64,000 bases of DNA from contig NC_015717.1 of NCBI RefSeq assembly GCF_000253295.1, positions 682,001 to 746,000 on the forward strand, written 5' to 3'. A model generated the notes under the pieces. The model searched no databases. It had not been told where the DNA came from and saw only the letters and a program-made list of their open reading frames with translations. The translations under genes were made by a program, and so were the position numbers. The stretch comes from Hyphomicrobium sp. MC1 (GTDB lineage: Bacteria; Pseudomonadota; Alphaproteobacteria; Rhizobiales; Hyphomicrobiaceae). Positions within the stretch are counted from its first letter, which is position 1, and each line of letters begins with the position of its first letter. Below are positions 17,111 to 24,210 of this stretch, in pieces.

Positions 17111-17686
17111 ATGACGTCGGTATTCGTGTCGGTGTCGAGGGCGTTTCTGCCGCTCGCGCTTCTCGCTGGAATGGCGTCGGGTGCAGCGGCCGAATCTCCG
17201 CGGCAACTGAAATGGGCGGATCTCATTCCGAAGACCATGCCAGCCGCCAATACGGTGATGAAGTCCAAGACGTTCTTCGGCGGTTCGGTGCCATTGTCGG
17301 ATGCCGGTCCGCCTCCACCGCCGTTGCCCGAGGGGCGCTTCATGTCGGTGAAGCGGCATCAACCGGGCGACGACCGGCCTCCGGCTATTGTCCAAGCGCT
17401 TAACGGTCAGACCGTTTCGATCGGAGGGTATGTCGTGCCGCTCGACTTCGATGCGACGACGGTGAAGGAGTTTCTGTTGGTGCCGTTTGTCGGCGCGTGC
17501 ATTCACGTGCCGCCGCCGCCGGCGAACCAGATCATCTACGTGAAAGCCGACAAGGGATTCGAAGTCGGCGGGCAATTCGATCCGGTGACCGTGACCGGGA
17601 AAATCAGCACGAGTCTTGCTTCGACGGGGCTGGCGGATGCCGGCTATACGATGGACGCGAACAGTGTGGAGCCACGAAAGCAATAG
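17111..17686 (+). CDS. DUF3299 exported protein
   Basis: A 191-residue protein with an N-terminal signal peptide (cleavage likely after SGAAA). The domain hallmark VGACIHVPPPPANQIIYV lies at about residues 129-146, preceded by QTVSIGGYVVPLDFD. The ATG at 17111 has GGAGGAG 5 bases upstream and is preferred to the one at 17087. DUF3299 proteins occur with DUF2796 and MacB-type transporters, so it is probably an accessory component of that system. Molecular function is unknown. Confidence 0.85.
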   Translation: MTSVFVSVSRAFLPLALLAGMASGAAAESPRQLKWADLIPKTMPAANTVMKSKTFFGGSVPLSDAGPPPPPLPEGRFMSVKRHQPGDDRPPAIVQALNGQTVSIGGYVVPLDFDATTVKEFLLVPFVGACIHVPPPPANQIIYVKADKGFEVGGQFDPVTVTGKISTSLASTGLADAGYTMDANSVEPRKQ

Positions 17687-17696
17687 AGCGATGCGA

Positions 17697-17736
17697 GGCT
17701 ACCCGGAGGATGAAAATCTTCGCGGGTGGCCTTAAC
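17697..17736 (+). terminator. Hairpin after the ZrgA-like operon
   Basis: GGCTACCCG pairs with CGGGTGGCC (9 bp, one G-U pair), with an inner AGGAT/ATCTT extension, and is followed by TTAACTAG. Likely a terminator, although the T tract is weak. Confidence 0.5.
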
Positions 17737-17801
17737 TAGACGACTATTTTACGCTGTGGCCAATTCGAGGTGTGGGTGTTCTACGACACCCCGTCTCTCA
17801 T

Positions 17802-17824
17802 AAGCTCAGCAGTTCTTCTTCGTT
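17802..17824 (+). promoter_or_regulatory. Sulfur-locus motif, copy 1 (upstream of sbp)
   Basis: AAGCTCAGCAGTTCTTCTTCGTT (given in halves: AAGCTCAGCAG, TTCTTCTTCGTT). The same motif recurs at 21526 and 22292. It ends 63 bases before the sbp ATG, with a possible minus-10 (CAATAG) 19 bases downstream. Candidate activator site, probably for the CysB-like regulator at 25301. Confidence 0.65.
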
Positions 17825-17887
17825 CGCGGAGGGCATATCGCCCAATAGGTTCGCTTTCAAGTTAACGCACACTTGAGAGGTTCCCTT

Positions 17888-18922
17888 ATGTCATTCCATA
17901 CTTTGACCCGCCGAACCGCCATCGGCGCGGCGCTCGGCCTGGGCCTCGCCGGATTTTCCGGCCTCGCTGTCGCCAAAGACATCACGCTGCTCAACGTCTC
18001 ATACGATCCGACGCGCGAGCTTTATCAGGCCTACAACAAGGAATTCGCATCGTGGTGGAAAGCCAAGACCGGCGACACAGTCACGATCAAGCAATCGCAT
18101 GGCGGCTCCGGGAAGCAGGCGCGGGCGGTCATTGATGGTCTTGATGCCGACGTTGTAACGCTGGCTCTGGCCGCAGACATCGACGCCCTGCATAAGAACG
18201 GCGATCTGGTCAAAGCCGACTGGATCAAGCAATTCCCGAACAATTCGGCGCCTTACACGTCAACAATCGTGTTCCTTGTCCGTAAGGGCAATCCGAAGGG
18301 CATCAAGGACTGGCCGGATCTTGCCAAGGACGGCGTCGAGGTCGTTACACCGAACCCGAAGACGTCGGGCGGCGCGCGCTGGAATTATCTCGCGGCGTGG
18401 GGCTATGCGCTAAAGCAGCCGGGGGGCAATGAGCAGACGGCGAAGGATTTCGTTGGCAAAATCTACAAGAACACCAAGGTTCTCGATTCCGGTGCACGCG
18501 GATCGACGACGACATTCGTCGAGCGCGGCATCGGCGATGTGCTGATTGCTTGGGAAAACGAAGCGTATCTTTCGCTCAAAGAACTTGGTCCAGACAAGTT
18601 CGAAATTGTGACGCCTTCGGTGTCCATCCTCGCTGAGCCGAATGTCGCGGTTGTCGATAAGGTCGTCGACAAGCACGGTACGCGAGAGGTCGCGCACGCC
18701 TATCTCGAGCATCTCTACAGCGAACCGGCGCAGGAGATCGCAGCGAAGAGCTTCTATCGTCCCCGTGACGAGAAAGTCGCCGCTAAATACGCAAGCCAGT
18801 TCGCACCTGTGAAGACTTTCACCGTCGACGATGTTTTCGGCGGTTGGGCGAAGGCGCAGGCCAAGCACTTTGCTGACGGCGGCATCTTCGATCAGATCTA
18901 TACGCCCGGAAATAAAAGCTGA
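17888..18922 (+). CDS. sbp: Sulfate ABC transporter substrate-binding protein
   Basis: A 344-residue periplasmic protein with a signal peptide (TRRTAIGAALGLGLAGFSGL, cleavage likely after AVA). The mature start DITLLNVSYDPTRELYQAYN, followed by QSHGGSGKQARAVIDGLDADVVTLAL in parts, is the Sbp/CysP signature. It delivers sulfate to the CysTWA permease encoded at 22481-25304. The ATG at 17888 has GAGAGG upstream; an in-frame TTG at 17873 lies inside that site and is rejected. The conserved sulfur motif precedes it. Confidence 0.95.
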   Translation: MSFHTLTRRTAIGAALGLGLAGFSGLAVAKDITLLNVSYDPTRELYQAYNKEFASWWKAKTGDTVTIKQSHGGSGKQARAVIDGLDADVVTLALAADIDALHKNGDLVKADWIKQFPNNSAPYTSTIVFLVRKGNPKGIKDWPDLAKDGVEVVTPNPKTSGGARWNYLAAWGYALKQPGGNEQTAKDFVGKIYKNTKVLDSGARGSTTTFVERGIGDVLIAWENEAYLSLKELGPDKFEIVTPSVSILAEPNVAVVDKVVDKHGTREVAHAYLEHLYSEPAQEIAAKSFYRPRDEKVAAKYASQFAPVKTFTVDDVFGGWAKAQAKHFADGGIFDQIYTPGNKS

Positions 18923-19174
18923 AGCCTTCAATTTAAAGCCGTGCGCCGCGCCAATTCTGATGTTCTCATTGCAACTTTTGCCAATGGGCGTGGGATTGGG
19001 CGGCGCGCGAAGGATCATCAGAAGAGAGAACCGAACCGATGCGAATGCATAAGCGCGAGAGTTGTTGCCTGGGGGGCTTCCAGAAATGTCGAATGTCTTC
19101 GGCGCCAGCCTTCCCGACGAACGAACCCATAAACTCAAGAGCCGCTTACGGCTCTGCATTCGAGGATGACTTTC

Positions 19175-19915
19175 ATGTCCACGACCCTCATCGTGCCTAG
19201 CCTCCATTCTAGCGGTCCGACGCATTGGCAGACTTGGCTTCAGCATCGCGTCGCTGGCAGCGTCCGCATCACGCAACGCAATTGGAACGATCCGCATCTG
19301 CCGGAATGGTCGGCTCGGATCAGACGTGAGATCGTCCGGGCTCAGGGATCGATCTTCATCGCTGCCCACTCGTTCGGCGTCCTTGCCGCTGTACAAGCTG
19401 CCAGCGATCACGCGGAACGAATCAGCGGTGTGCTGCTCGTTGCACCGGCCGACCCCGAACACTTTGGCGTCGCCGATTTTCTTCCGGCGAAACGGCTGGC
19501 CTTTCCAACGATCGTCGTTGCGAGCAGCAACGATCCGTGGATGTCGGCAGAGGCGGCTGAGCGTTGGTCGCGTTTTTGGGGAGCCGATTACCTCAATCTC
19601 GGTGCCGCGGGCCATATCAATGCTGAAGCCGGGTTCGGCCCATGGCCAGAGGCTTTGACACTGCTCGAACGGTTGCGAAAGGCAGCGGAATTTCGTCAGT
19701 CTTCGGAGCGGCTTGCGGCTCTCAGCCTGCTGCAGTCGCGCTTCCAGACAAAGCATTTGCTAGCGAGACGGCCTTACGGATTTCGGAGGCGCGAAGGGAG
19801 TTCGGCCGATGTTCGGGACCTCGGCGGAGCTGCTGCCGTGCTGCGCGCGGCGGGGTGGGCCGTGCATGGCCCCGACTCTGATATCATAGGTGGCAAGATA
19901 GCCACTCCGCTATGA
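19175..19915 (+). CDS. RBBP9/YdeN-family serine hydrolase
   Basis: A 246-residue protein in which residues about 1-180 form a small alpha/beta hydrolase: VPSLHSSGPTHWQTWLQ at the start, nucleophile serine in IAAHSFGVLAA, aspartate in ASSNDPWM, and histidine in GAAGHINAEAGFGPWP. This is the RBBP9/YdeN pattern. The last 65 residues are basic, look less ordered and may not be part of the fold. GAGG precedes the ATG at 19175 by 10 bases; the ATG at 19166 is too close to it. It lies between sbp and the porin in the sulfur locus, but its substrate is unknown. Confidence 0.82.
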   Translation: MSTTLIVPSLHSSGPTHWQTWLQHRVAGSVRITQRNWNDPHLPEWSARIRREIVRAQGSIFIAAHSFGVLAAVQAASDHAERISGVLLVAPADPEHFGVADFLPAKRLAFPTIVVASSNDPWMSAEAAERWSRFWGADYLNLGAAGHINAEAGFGPWPEALTLLERLRKAAEFRQSSERLAALSLLQSRFQTKHLLARRPYGFRRREGSSADVRDLGGAAAVLRAAGWAVHGPDSDIIGGKIATPL

Positions 19916-20033
19916 CAGAAAAGTGTAATGGACGCGTTGAGCAATTGACACGGCCCGGCGTCCACAAAGAAAGTTATTGAAAACAAAGCGGTAGGCAGAG
20001 GCAAATTCTGCCAATCTTATGGGGTCTGACGGC

Positions 20034-21377
20034 ATGAAGCGAGTGTGGGGAAAAAGGCGGGCGTGGCAATATGGGGCTGCCGTTCTTTTGATTGGCGGCT
20101 GGGCGATGCCCGCCGCTGCTGCAGATCTCGGGGGAGATTGCTGCGCGGATCTTGAAGAGCGTGTTGCCGAGCTGGAGGCTACGACGGCACGTAAAGGCAA
20201 TCGCAAAGTCAGCCTGACGGTTTCCGGCTGGGTCAACGAGAATGTCATCTGGTGGGACGACGGCCACGAAAGCAACGCCTACGTCGGAACCAACCCGGTT
20301 GAGCAGTCGCGCTTCAGATTCGTCGGCGAAGCGCGGGTCACTCCGGATCTTTCGGCCGGCTATTTGCTCGAGATCGGCGTTTGGGGTGGCAATAGCTCGA
20401 GGTTCGATCAAAACAGTCCGGACGGTTCGACAGGTTCCAACAGTCTTCTTGTTCGCAAAAGCAGCTGGTACCTGAAGAGCAAAACCTTCGGCAAAGTGTC
20501 CGTCGGACAGGAAAGTACGGCGACCTACCACTTGCTCGACGATGCCGACACGACGATGACGCGAAACTTCTACGATGCGGAAGGTGCGCCGGATTACATG
20601 CAGAACTTCTTCCTGCGTGACCGCGCGGGCAATAAAGTCGGTCCCGGCGCGGGCTTGCGATGGAGCGATGCGCTGCGCGGGTTCAACAACTCGACGCCCG
20701 GTGACAGCGGTCGCCGCAACGTCGTGCGCTATGAAACGCCGACGTTTGGAGGCTTCACCTTTGCAACCTCGTGGGGCGAGGACGATGTCTGGGACATGCT
20801 TGTCTCTTATGTCGGGCAAGCGGGCGACTTTAGATATACAGCCCGCGCCGGTTACGGAAACTCGACTGACGGTGCTTCGACGCCGTGCCAAGGATCGGCC
20901 ACCGCTCCTTATAACGGCATGAATTGCGAGTGGTGGGGCGTTGCGGGTCTTATTCAGCACGTGCCGACAGGACTGTATGTTTACAGCGGGTACGGCGACC
21001 AAAATAATGATACCCGCGCCGATCTCGTTGCTCCGGGCATCAAGAACCTCGTAGATGACAACGATCTCACCTGGTTCGTACAGGGCGGCATCGAGAATAA
21101 ATGGAATTCGTTCGGCAAGACGAACTTCTTCGGCGAATATCGGCGTGATGAAGCTGGTTCGAATGTAACGGCCACGGGCACAGTTCAGACGCAGAATGCC
21201 AACATCAACTTCTGGGCGCTTGGTGCTGCGCAAAACTTCGAAGCGGCCGAGATGACGATGTATCTCGTCTACCAGCATGTTGATGGCGACGTCACCGTTG
21301 GGAATGTCGCAAATACGGCACCGACCGACCTGTCGGCCATCCAGCAGGTCATCGCCGGCGCTAAGATCAACTTCTGA
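20034..21377 (+). CDS. Outer-membrane porin of the sulfur locus
   Basis: A 447-residue protein with a signal peptide (YGAAVLLIGGWAMPAAAA), a short coiled coil (CADLEERVAELEA) and a beta-barrel region rich in alternating aromatic residues that ends in the C-terminal Phe (AGAKINF). This is the layout of alphaproteobacterial general porins, with VSLTVSGWVNENVIWWDD as the first strand. Its place after sbp and the hydrolase, before a strong terminator, suggests it admits sulfate or organosulfur compounds. That role is inference. An ATG at 20019 is an alternative start. Confidence 0.85.
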   Translation: MKRVWGKRRAWQYGAAVLLIGGWAMPAAAADLGGDCCADLEERVAELEATTARKGNRKVSLTVSGWVNENVIWWDDGHESNAYVGTNPVEQSRFRFVGEARVTPDLSAGYLLEIGVWGGNSSRFDQNSPDGSTGSNSLLVRKSSWYLKSKTFGKVSVGQESTATYHLLDDADTTMTRNFYDAEGAPDYMQNFFLRDRAGNKVGPGAGLRWSDALRGFNNSTPGDSGRRNVVRYETPTFGGFTFATSWGEDDVWDMLVSYVGQAGDFRYTARAGYGNSTDGASTPCQGSATAPYNGMNCEWWGVAGLIQHVPTGLYVYSGYGDQNNDTRADLVAPGIKNLVDDNDLTWFVQGGIENKWNSFGKTNFFGEYRRDEAGSNVTATGTVQTQNANINFWALGAAQNFEAAEMTMYLVYQHVDGDVTVGNVANTAPTDLSAIQQVIAGAKINF

Positions 21378-21434
21378 TTTCGGGCGTATGCCCGAGGTCA
21401 ACGTACAAAAATCTGACCCTCCCGTCAGAGTCTC

Positions 21435-21480
21435 GCGAGAAGGAGGACTATTGCATGTCCTCCTTCTCGCAATTTTATAA
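21435..21480 (+). terminator. Intrinsic terminator after the porin
   Basis: A perfect 14-bp stem (GCGAGAAGGAGGAC with GTCCTCCTTCTCGC, 8-base loop) followed by AATTTTAT. It closes the sbp-hydrolase-porin unit. Confidence 0.9.
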
Positions 21481-21525
21481 GAAGCACTGTCATTTTCCGG
21501 GCGGCCGTTATTGAAGGCGCCGCAT

Positions 21526-21548
21526 AAGCTCAGCAATTCTTCTTCGTT
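21526..21548 (+). promoter_or_regulatory. Sulfur-locus motif, copy 2 (upstream of the XRE-cupin gene)
   Basis: AAGCTCAGCAA then TTCTTCTTCGTT, differing from copy 1 at a single base. It ends 62 bases before the ATG at 21611, with a possible minus-10 (CTATCT) 21 bases downstream. Confidence 0.65.
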
Positions 21549-21610
21549 CTGACGGTATCGTAGCTCGGCTATCTGTATTCGCAGAGGATCACTCAACTGC
21601 GAGTAGGCCG

Positions 21611-22258
21611 ATGGCGATTGCGATGGCAAGAAAAGAAGACAGTCCGCAGCTTCACTCGATCGCGGGTGCATCGACTAAGCTGTCGATGATCGTCGGCGAA
21701 AATCTCCGTCATCTTCGCCGCCGGCAAGGGTTGTCTCTGGAGCAGCTTGCCTCCGTTTCTGGCGTCAGCCGGGCGATGCTCGGGCAGATTGAGACAGGCA
21801 AAAGCGCGCCGACCATCAACCTATTGGGCCGCATTGCTGAAGCTTTGAACGTCTCGGTTTCCGGGCTGATTTCGAGCCCTGGCGTCAAAGGCACAATCGT
21901 CATTCCGCATGATCGCGCAACCATTGTGGCGTCGAGCGAAGGCGGATTTATCCGCCGCGCGCTTTTTCCATGGGGCGAACCGCAGAGCGTGGAGATCTAT
22001 GAGGTGACGATCGCACCGCATTTCATCGAGACGTTCCGGACGTCGCCGGCGGGCAGCAAAAAAACACTGGTGATGATCGCCGGTCATTTGGAAATTACGG
22101 TCGGCGAAGAGACGCCAATGCGTCTTTCGAGCGGTGATGCCGCCCTTTTCAACGGCGATGCTGCGCATACCTTTTTCAATCCCGGCGAAAAAGACGCAAA
22201 GGCATTGCTTGTCTCGAGCTCGTTTGAAGCAACGAGTTCTCGTAAACGCCAAGTCTGA
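21611..22258 (+). CDS. XRE-family regulator with cupin domain
   Basis: A 215-residue protein. An N-terminal helix-turn-helix (residues about 25-85, GENLRHLRRRQGLSLEQLAS in part and SRAMLGQIETGKSAPTINLL) is followed by a cupin domain (about 130-205, with LVMIAGHLEITVG and LSSGDAALFNGDAAHTFFN). This architecture is common in regulators that sense a small ligand. The family does not reveal the ligand. It carries its own copy of the sulfur motif and lies between the porin and cysT, so it is probably part of the sulfur regulon. Confidence 0.87.
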   Translation: MAIAMARKEDSPQLHSIAGASTKLSMIVGENLRHLRRRQGLSLEQLASVSGVSRAMLGQIETGKSAPTINLLGRIAEALNVSVSGLISSPGVKGTIVIPHDRATIVASSEGGFIRRALFPWGEPQSVEIYEVTIAPHFIETFRTSPAGSKKTLVMIAGHLEITVGEETPMRLSSGDAALFNGDAAHTFFNPGEKDAKALLVSSSFEATSSRKRQV

Positions 22259-22291
22259 CGTCATCTCTCCCATTCATTCGGCAATCGAAAA

Positions 22292-22313
22292 TGCTTAGCA
22301 ACTCTTCTTCGTT
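22292..22313 (+). promoter_or_regulatory. Sulfur-locus motif, copy 3 (upstream of microprotein-cysTWA)
   Basis: TGCTTAGCAA then CTCTTCTTCGTT. It ends 58 bases before the ATG of the 31-residue microprotein at 22372, with a possible minus-10 (CATAGT) 20 bases downstream. The match to copies 1 and 2 is strongest over GCTYAGCA and TCTTCTTCGTT. Confidence 0.65.
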
Positions 22314-22371
22314 AGAGGGGCGCGGCCTCTCACATAGTGTGCACTCTGTTCGCATTAGCAGAGGCGCGGAA

Positions 22372-22467
22372 ATGATCCTCAATACGCAGATCTTGGGCAC
22401 CGTGGTTGCCTGGGCGACGGTTCTGGCCGTCTCCGGCTTCATCGTTGCCGTCGCGCTTCTGGCCTAG
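22372..22467 (+). CDS. 31-residue single-pass membrane microprotein upstream of cysT
   Basis: ATG at 22372 to TAG at 22467 encodes MILNTQILGTVVAWATVLAV followed by SGFIVAVALLA. Almost all of it is one hydrophobic helix. A GAGGCG-type ribosome-binding site lies 6-11 bases upstream, and cysT begins 13 bases after the stop, so it is positioned as the first gene of the cysTWA operon. I do not recognise a named family. By position and size it could be a small permease subunit or stabiliser (compare KdpF), or a leader peptide. It is too short for most gene callers. Confidence 0.65.
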   Translation: MILNTQILGTVVAWATVLAVSGFIVAVALLA

Positions 22468-22480
22468 GATTTAGCGGGTC

Positions 22481-23317
22481 ATGGCAAGCGCTTCACGCAA
22501 ACGCGTTCTTCCGGGATTCGGATTGTCGCTCGGGTTTACGCTCGCGTACCTGTCGCTGATCGTCCTTATTCCGCTGTCGGCCGTTTTCTTCAAAACCGCG
22601 ACGATGTCGTGGGGTGAGTTCTGGTCAGCGGTCGCTGCACCGCGAGTTGTCGCGTCTTACAAATTGACGTTCGGCGCGTCGCTTCTTGCGGCTCTCATCA
22701 ACGCGGTGTTCGGTTTGCTGCTGGCGTGGGGATTGACGCGCTACACATTTCCCGGTCGCAAGATCGTCGACGCGCTGATCGACCTGCCGTTCGCTTTGCC
22801 GACGGCGGTCGCAGGCATCGCGCTGACCGCCATTTATGCGAAGAACGGCTGGATTGGCAGTCTCTTGGAGCCGCTTGGCATCAAGGTCGCGTTCACGCCG
22901 CTTGGTGTGCTTGTTGCCCTGACGTTCATCGGCCTGCCGTTCGTCGTCAGAACGGTGCAGCCAGTCCTCGAAGACCTTGAGACGGAATTCGAAGAGGCTG
23001 CGGCAAGCCTTGGTGCTAACCGCTGGCAGGCATTCCAACGCGTGGTTTTTCCGGCGTTGTTGCCTGCACTTCTGACGGGCTTCGCGCTGGCATTTGCGCG
23101 GGCCGTTGGAGAGTACGGCTCGGTGATTTTCATCGCCGGCAATATCCCGATGGTTTCGGAAATCACACCGCTGATCATCATCACGAAGCTTGAGCAGTTC
23201 GATTATCGCGGCGCTACGGCCGTTGCATCGGTGATGCTCGTCTTCTCGTTCATTCTGCTGTTGATCGTGAACGGCTTGCAGGCGTGGACGTCGCGCCGAA
23301 CTGGGAGGGCGATCTGA
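22481..23317 (+). CDS. cysT: Sulfate/thiosulfate ABC transporter permease CysT
   Basis: A 278-residue inner-membrane permease with about six hydrophobic helices. The DLPFALPTAVAGIALTAIY motif and the EEAAASLGANRWQAFQRVVFPALLPALLTGFALAFARAVGEYGSV loop region (in parts) are the EAA-type coupling signature of CysT/CysU. It forms the channel with CysW, driven by CysA and fed by Sbp. The stop overlaps the cysW start (TGATG). Confidence 0.94.
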   Translation: MASASRKRVLPGFGLSLGFTLAYLSLIVLIPLSAVFFKTATMSWGEFWSAVAAPRVVASYKLTFGASLLAALINAVFGLLLAWGLTRYTFPGRKIVDALIDLPFALPTAVAGIALTAIYAKNGWIGSLLEPLGIKVAFTPLGVLVALTFIGLPFVVRTVQPVLEDLETEFEEAAASLGANRWQAFQRVVFPALLPALLTGFALAFARAVGEYGSVIFIAGNIPMVSEITPLIIITKLEQFDYRGATAVASVMLVFSFILLLIVNGLQAWTSRRTGRAI

Positions 23318-24210
23318 TGGCCGGTCTTGCTGGTACGTTCGATGCGCGTCTCGACGGGGCGCGAAAGTTCGAAGCCAATCCCGCGACGCGCGATGCTTTT
23401 TGGGTGAAAGCCGTCGTGCTCGGACTTGGCCTGACGTTCTTTGCAGTGTTCCTGCTATTGCCATTGATTGCCGTGTTCGCCGAAGCCTTCCGCAAAGGCG
23501 TGGACACGTATTTTGCGTCTCTCGTCGAGCCTGACGCGCTGGCATCTATCAGATTGACGCTGTTGGCTGCTGCGATATCGGTGCCGTTAAATCTCGTCTT
23601 CGGCGTGGCGGCGGCATGGGCGATCGCGAAATTTCAGTTTCGCGGAAAAAATCTGCTCGTCACCCTGATCGATTTGCCATTTTCGGTATCGCCGGTCATC
23701 GCAGGCTTGATTTACGTGCTGATCTTCGGGCTGCAGGGCTGGTTCGGGCCTTGGCTCCGGGATCATGATATCAAGATCATATTCGCGGTGCCGGGCATCG
23801 TTCTGGCTACGATCTTCGTGACGTTTCCATTCATTGCGCGCGAGCTTATTCCGTTGATGCAGGCGCAGGGGCGGGACGAAGAGGAAGCAGCGGTTTCGCT
23901 TGGCGCCTCAGGTTTTCAGACGTTCCGGCGTGTCACGCTGCCGAACATCAAGTGGGCGCTGATCTATGGCGTGATCCTTTGCAATGCGCGCGCCATGGGT
24001 GAGTTCGGCGCCGTGTCGGTCGTGTCCGGGCATATTCGCGGCGAGACCAACACGATGCCGCTGCATGTGGAAATTCTCTACAACGAATATCAATTCGCGG
24101 CCGCGTTCGCGGTGGCGTCGCTGCTCGCTCTGTTGGCACTCGTGACGCTGGTGTTGAAGACTTACGTCGAATGGCGTGCAGGCCAGTCGGCTACCGAGGA
24201 GCATGGCTGA
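23317..24210 (+). CDS. cysW: Sulfate/thiosulfate ABC transporter permease CysW
   Basis: A 297-residue permease with a cytoplasmic N-terminal segment (about 1-28) and six helices. DLPFSVSPVIAGLIYVLIFG and the EEEAAVSLGASGFQTFRRVTLPN coupling loop (in parts) are typical of CysW. The frame is open to 23284, but the ATG at 23317 overlaps the cysT stop by one base and has GGGAGG upstream. It is the second channel subunit and overlaps cysA in the same way. Confidence 0.94.
   Translation: MAGLAGTFDARLDGARKFEANPATRDAFWVKAVVLGLGLTFFAVFLLLPLIAVFAEAFRKGVDTYFASLVEPDALASIRLTLLAAAISVPLNLVFGVAAAWAIAKFQFRGKNLLVTLIDLPFSVSPVIAGLIYVLIFGLQGWFGPWLRDHDIKIIFAVPGIVLATIFVTFPFIARELIPLMQAQGRDEEEAAVSLGASGFQTFRRVTLPNIKWALIYGVILCNARAMGEFGAVSVVSGHIRGETNTMPLHVEILYNEYQFAAAFAVASLLALLALVTLVLKTYVEWRAGQSATEEHG

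Noticed and set aside
19974..21671. 565-residue minus-strand frame over the porin
   Set aside because: It is antisense to a clear porin with signal peptide and C-terminal Phe, runs across a terminator, and has no start signal.
17795..22442. Minus-strand reading of the sulfur motif as a conserved peptide (NEEELLS)
   Set aside because: The conserved residues come from the DNA motif itself. The frames around it do not match between copies.
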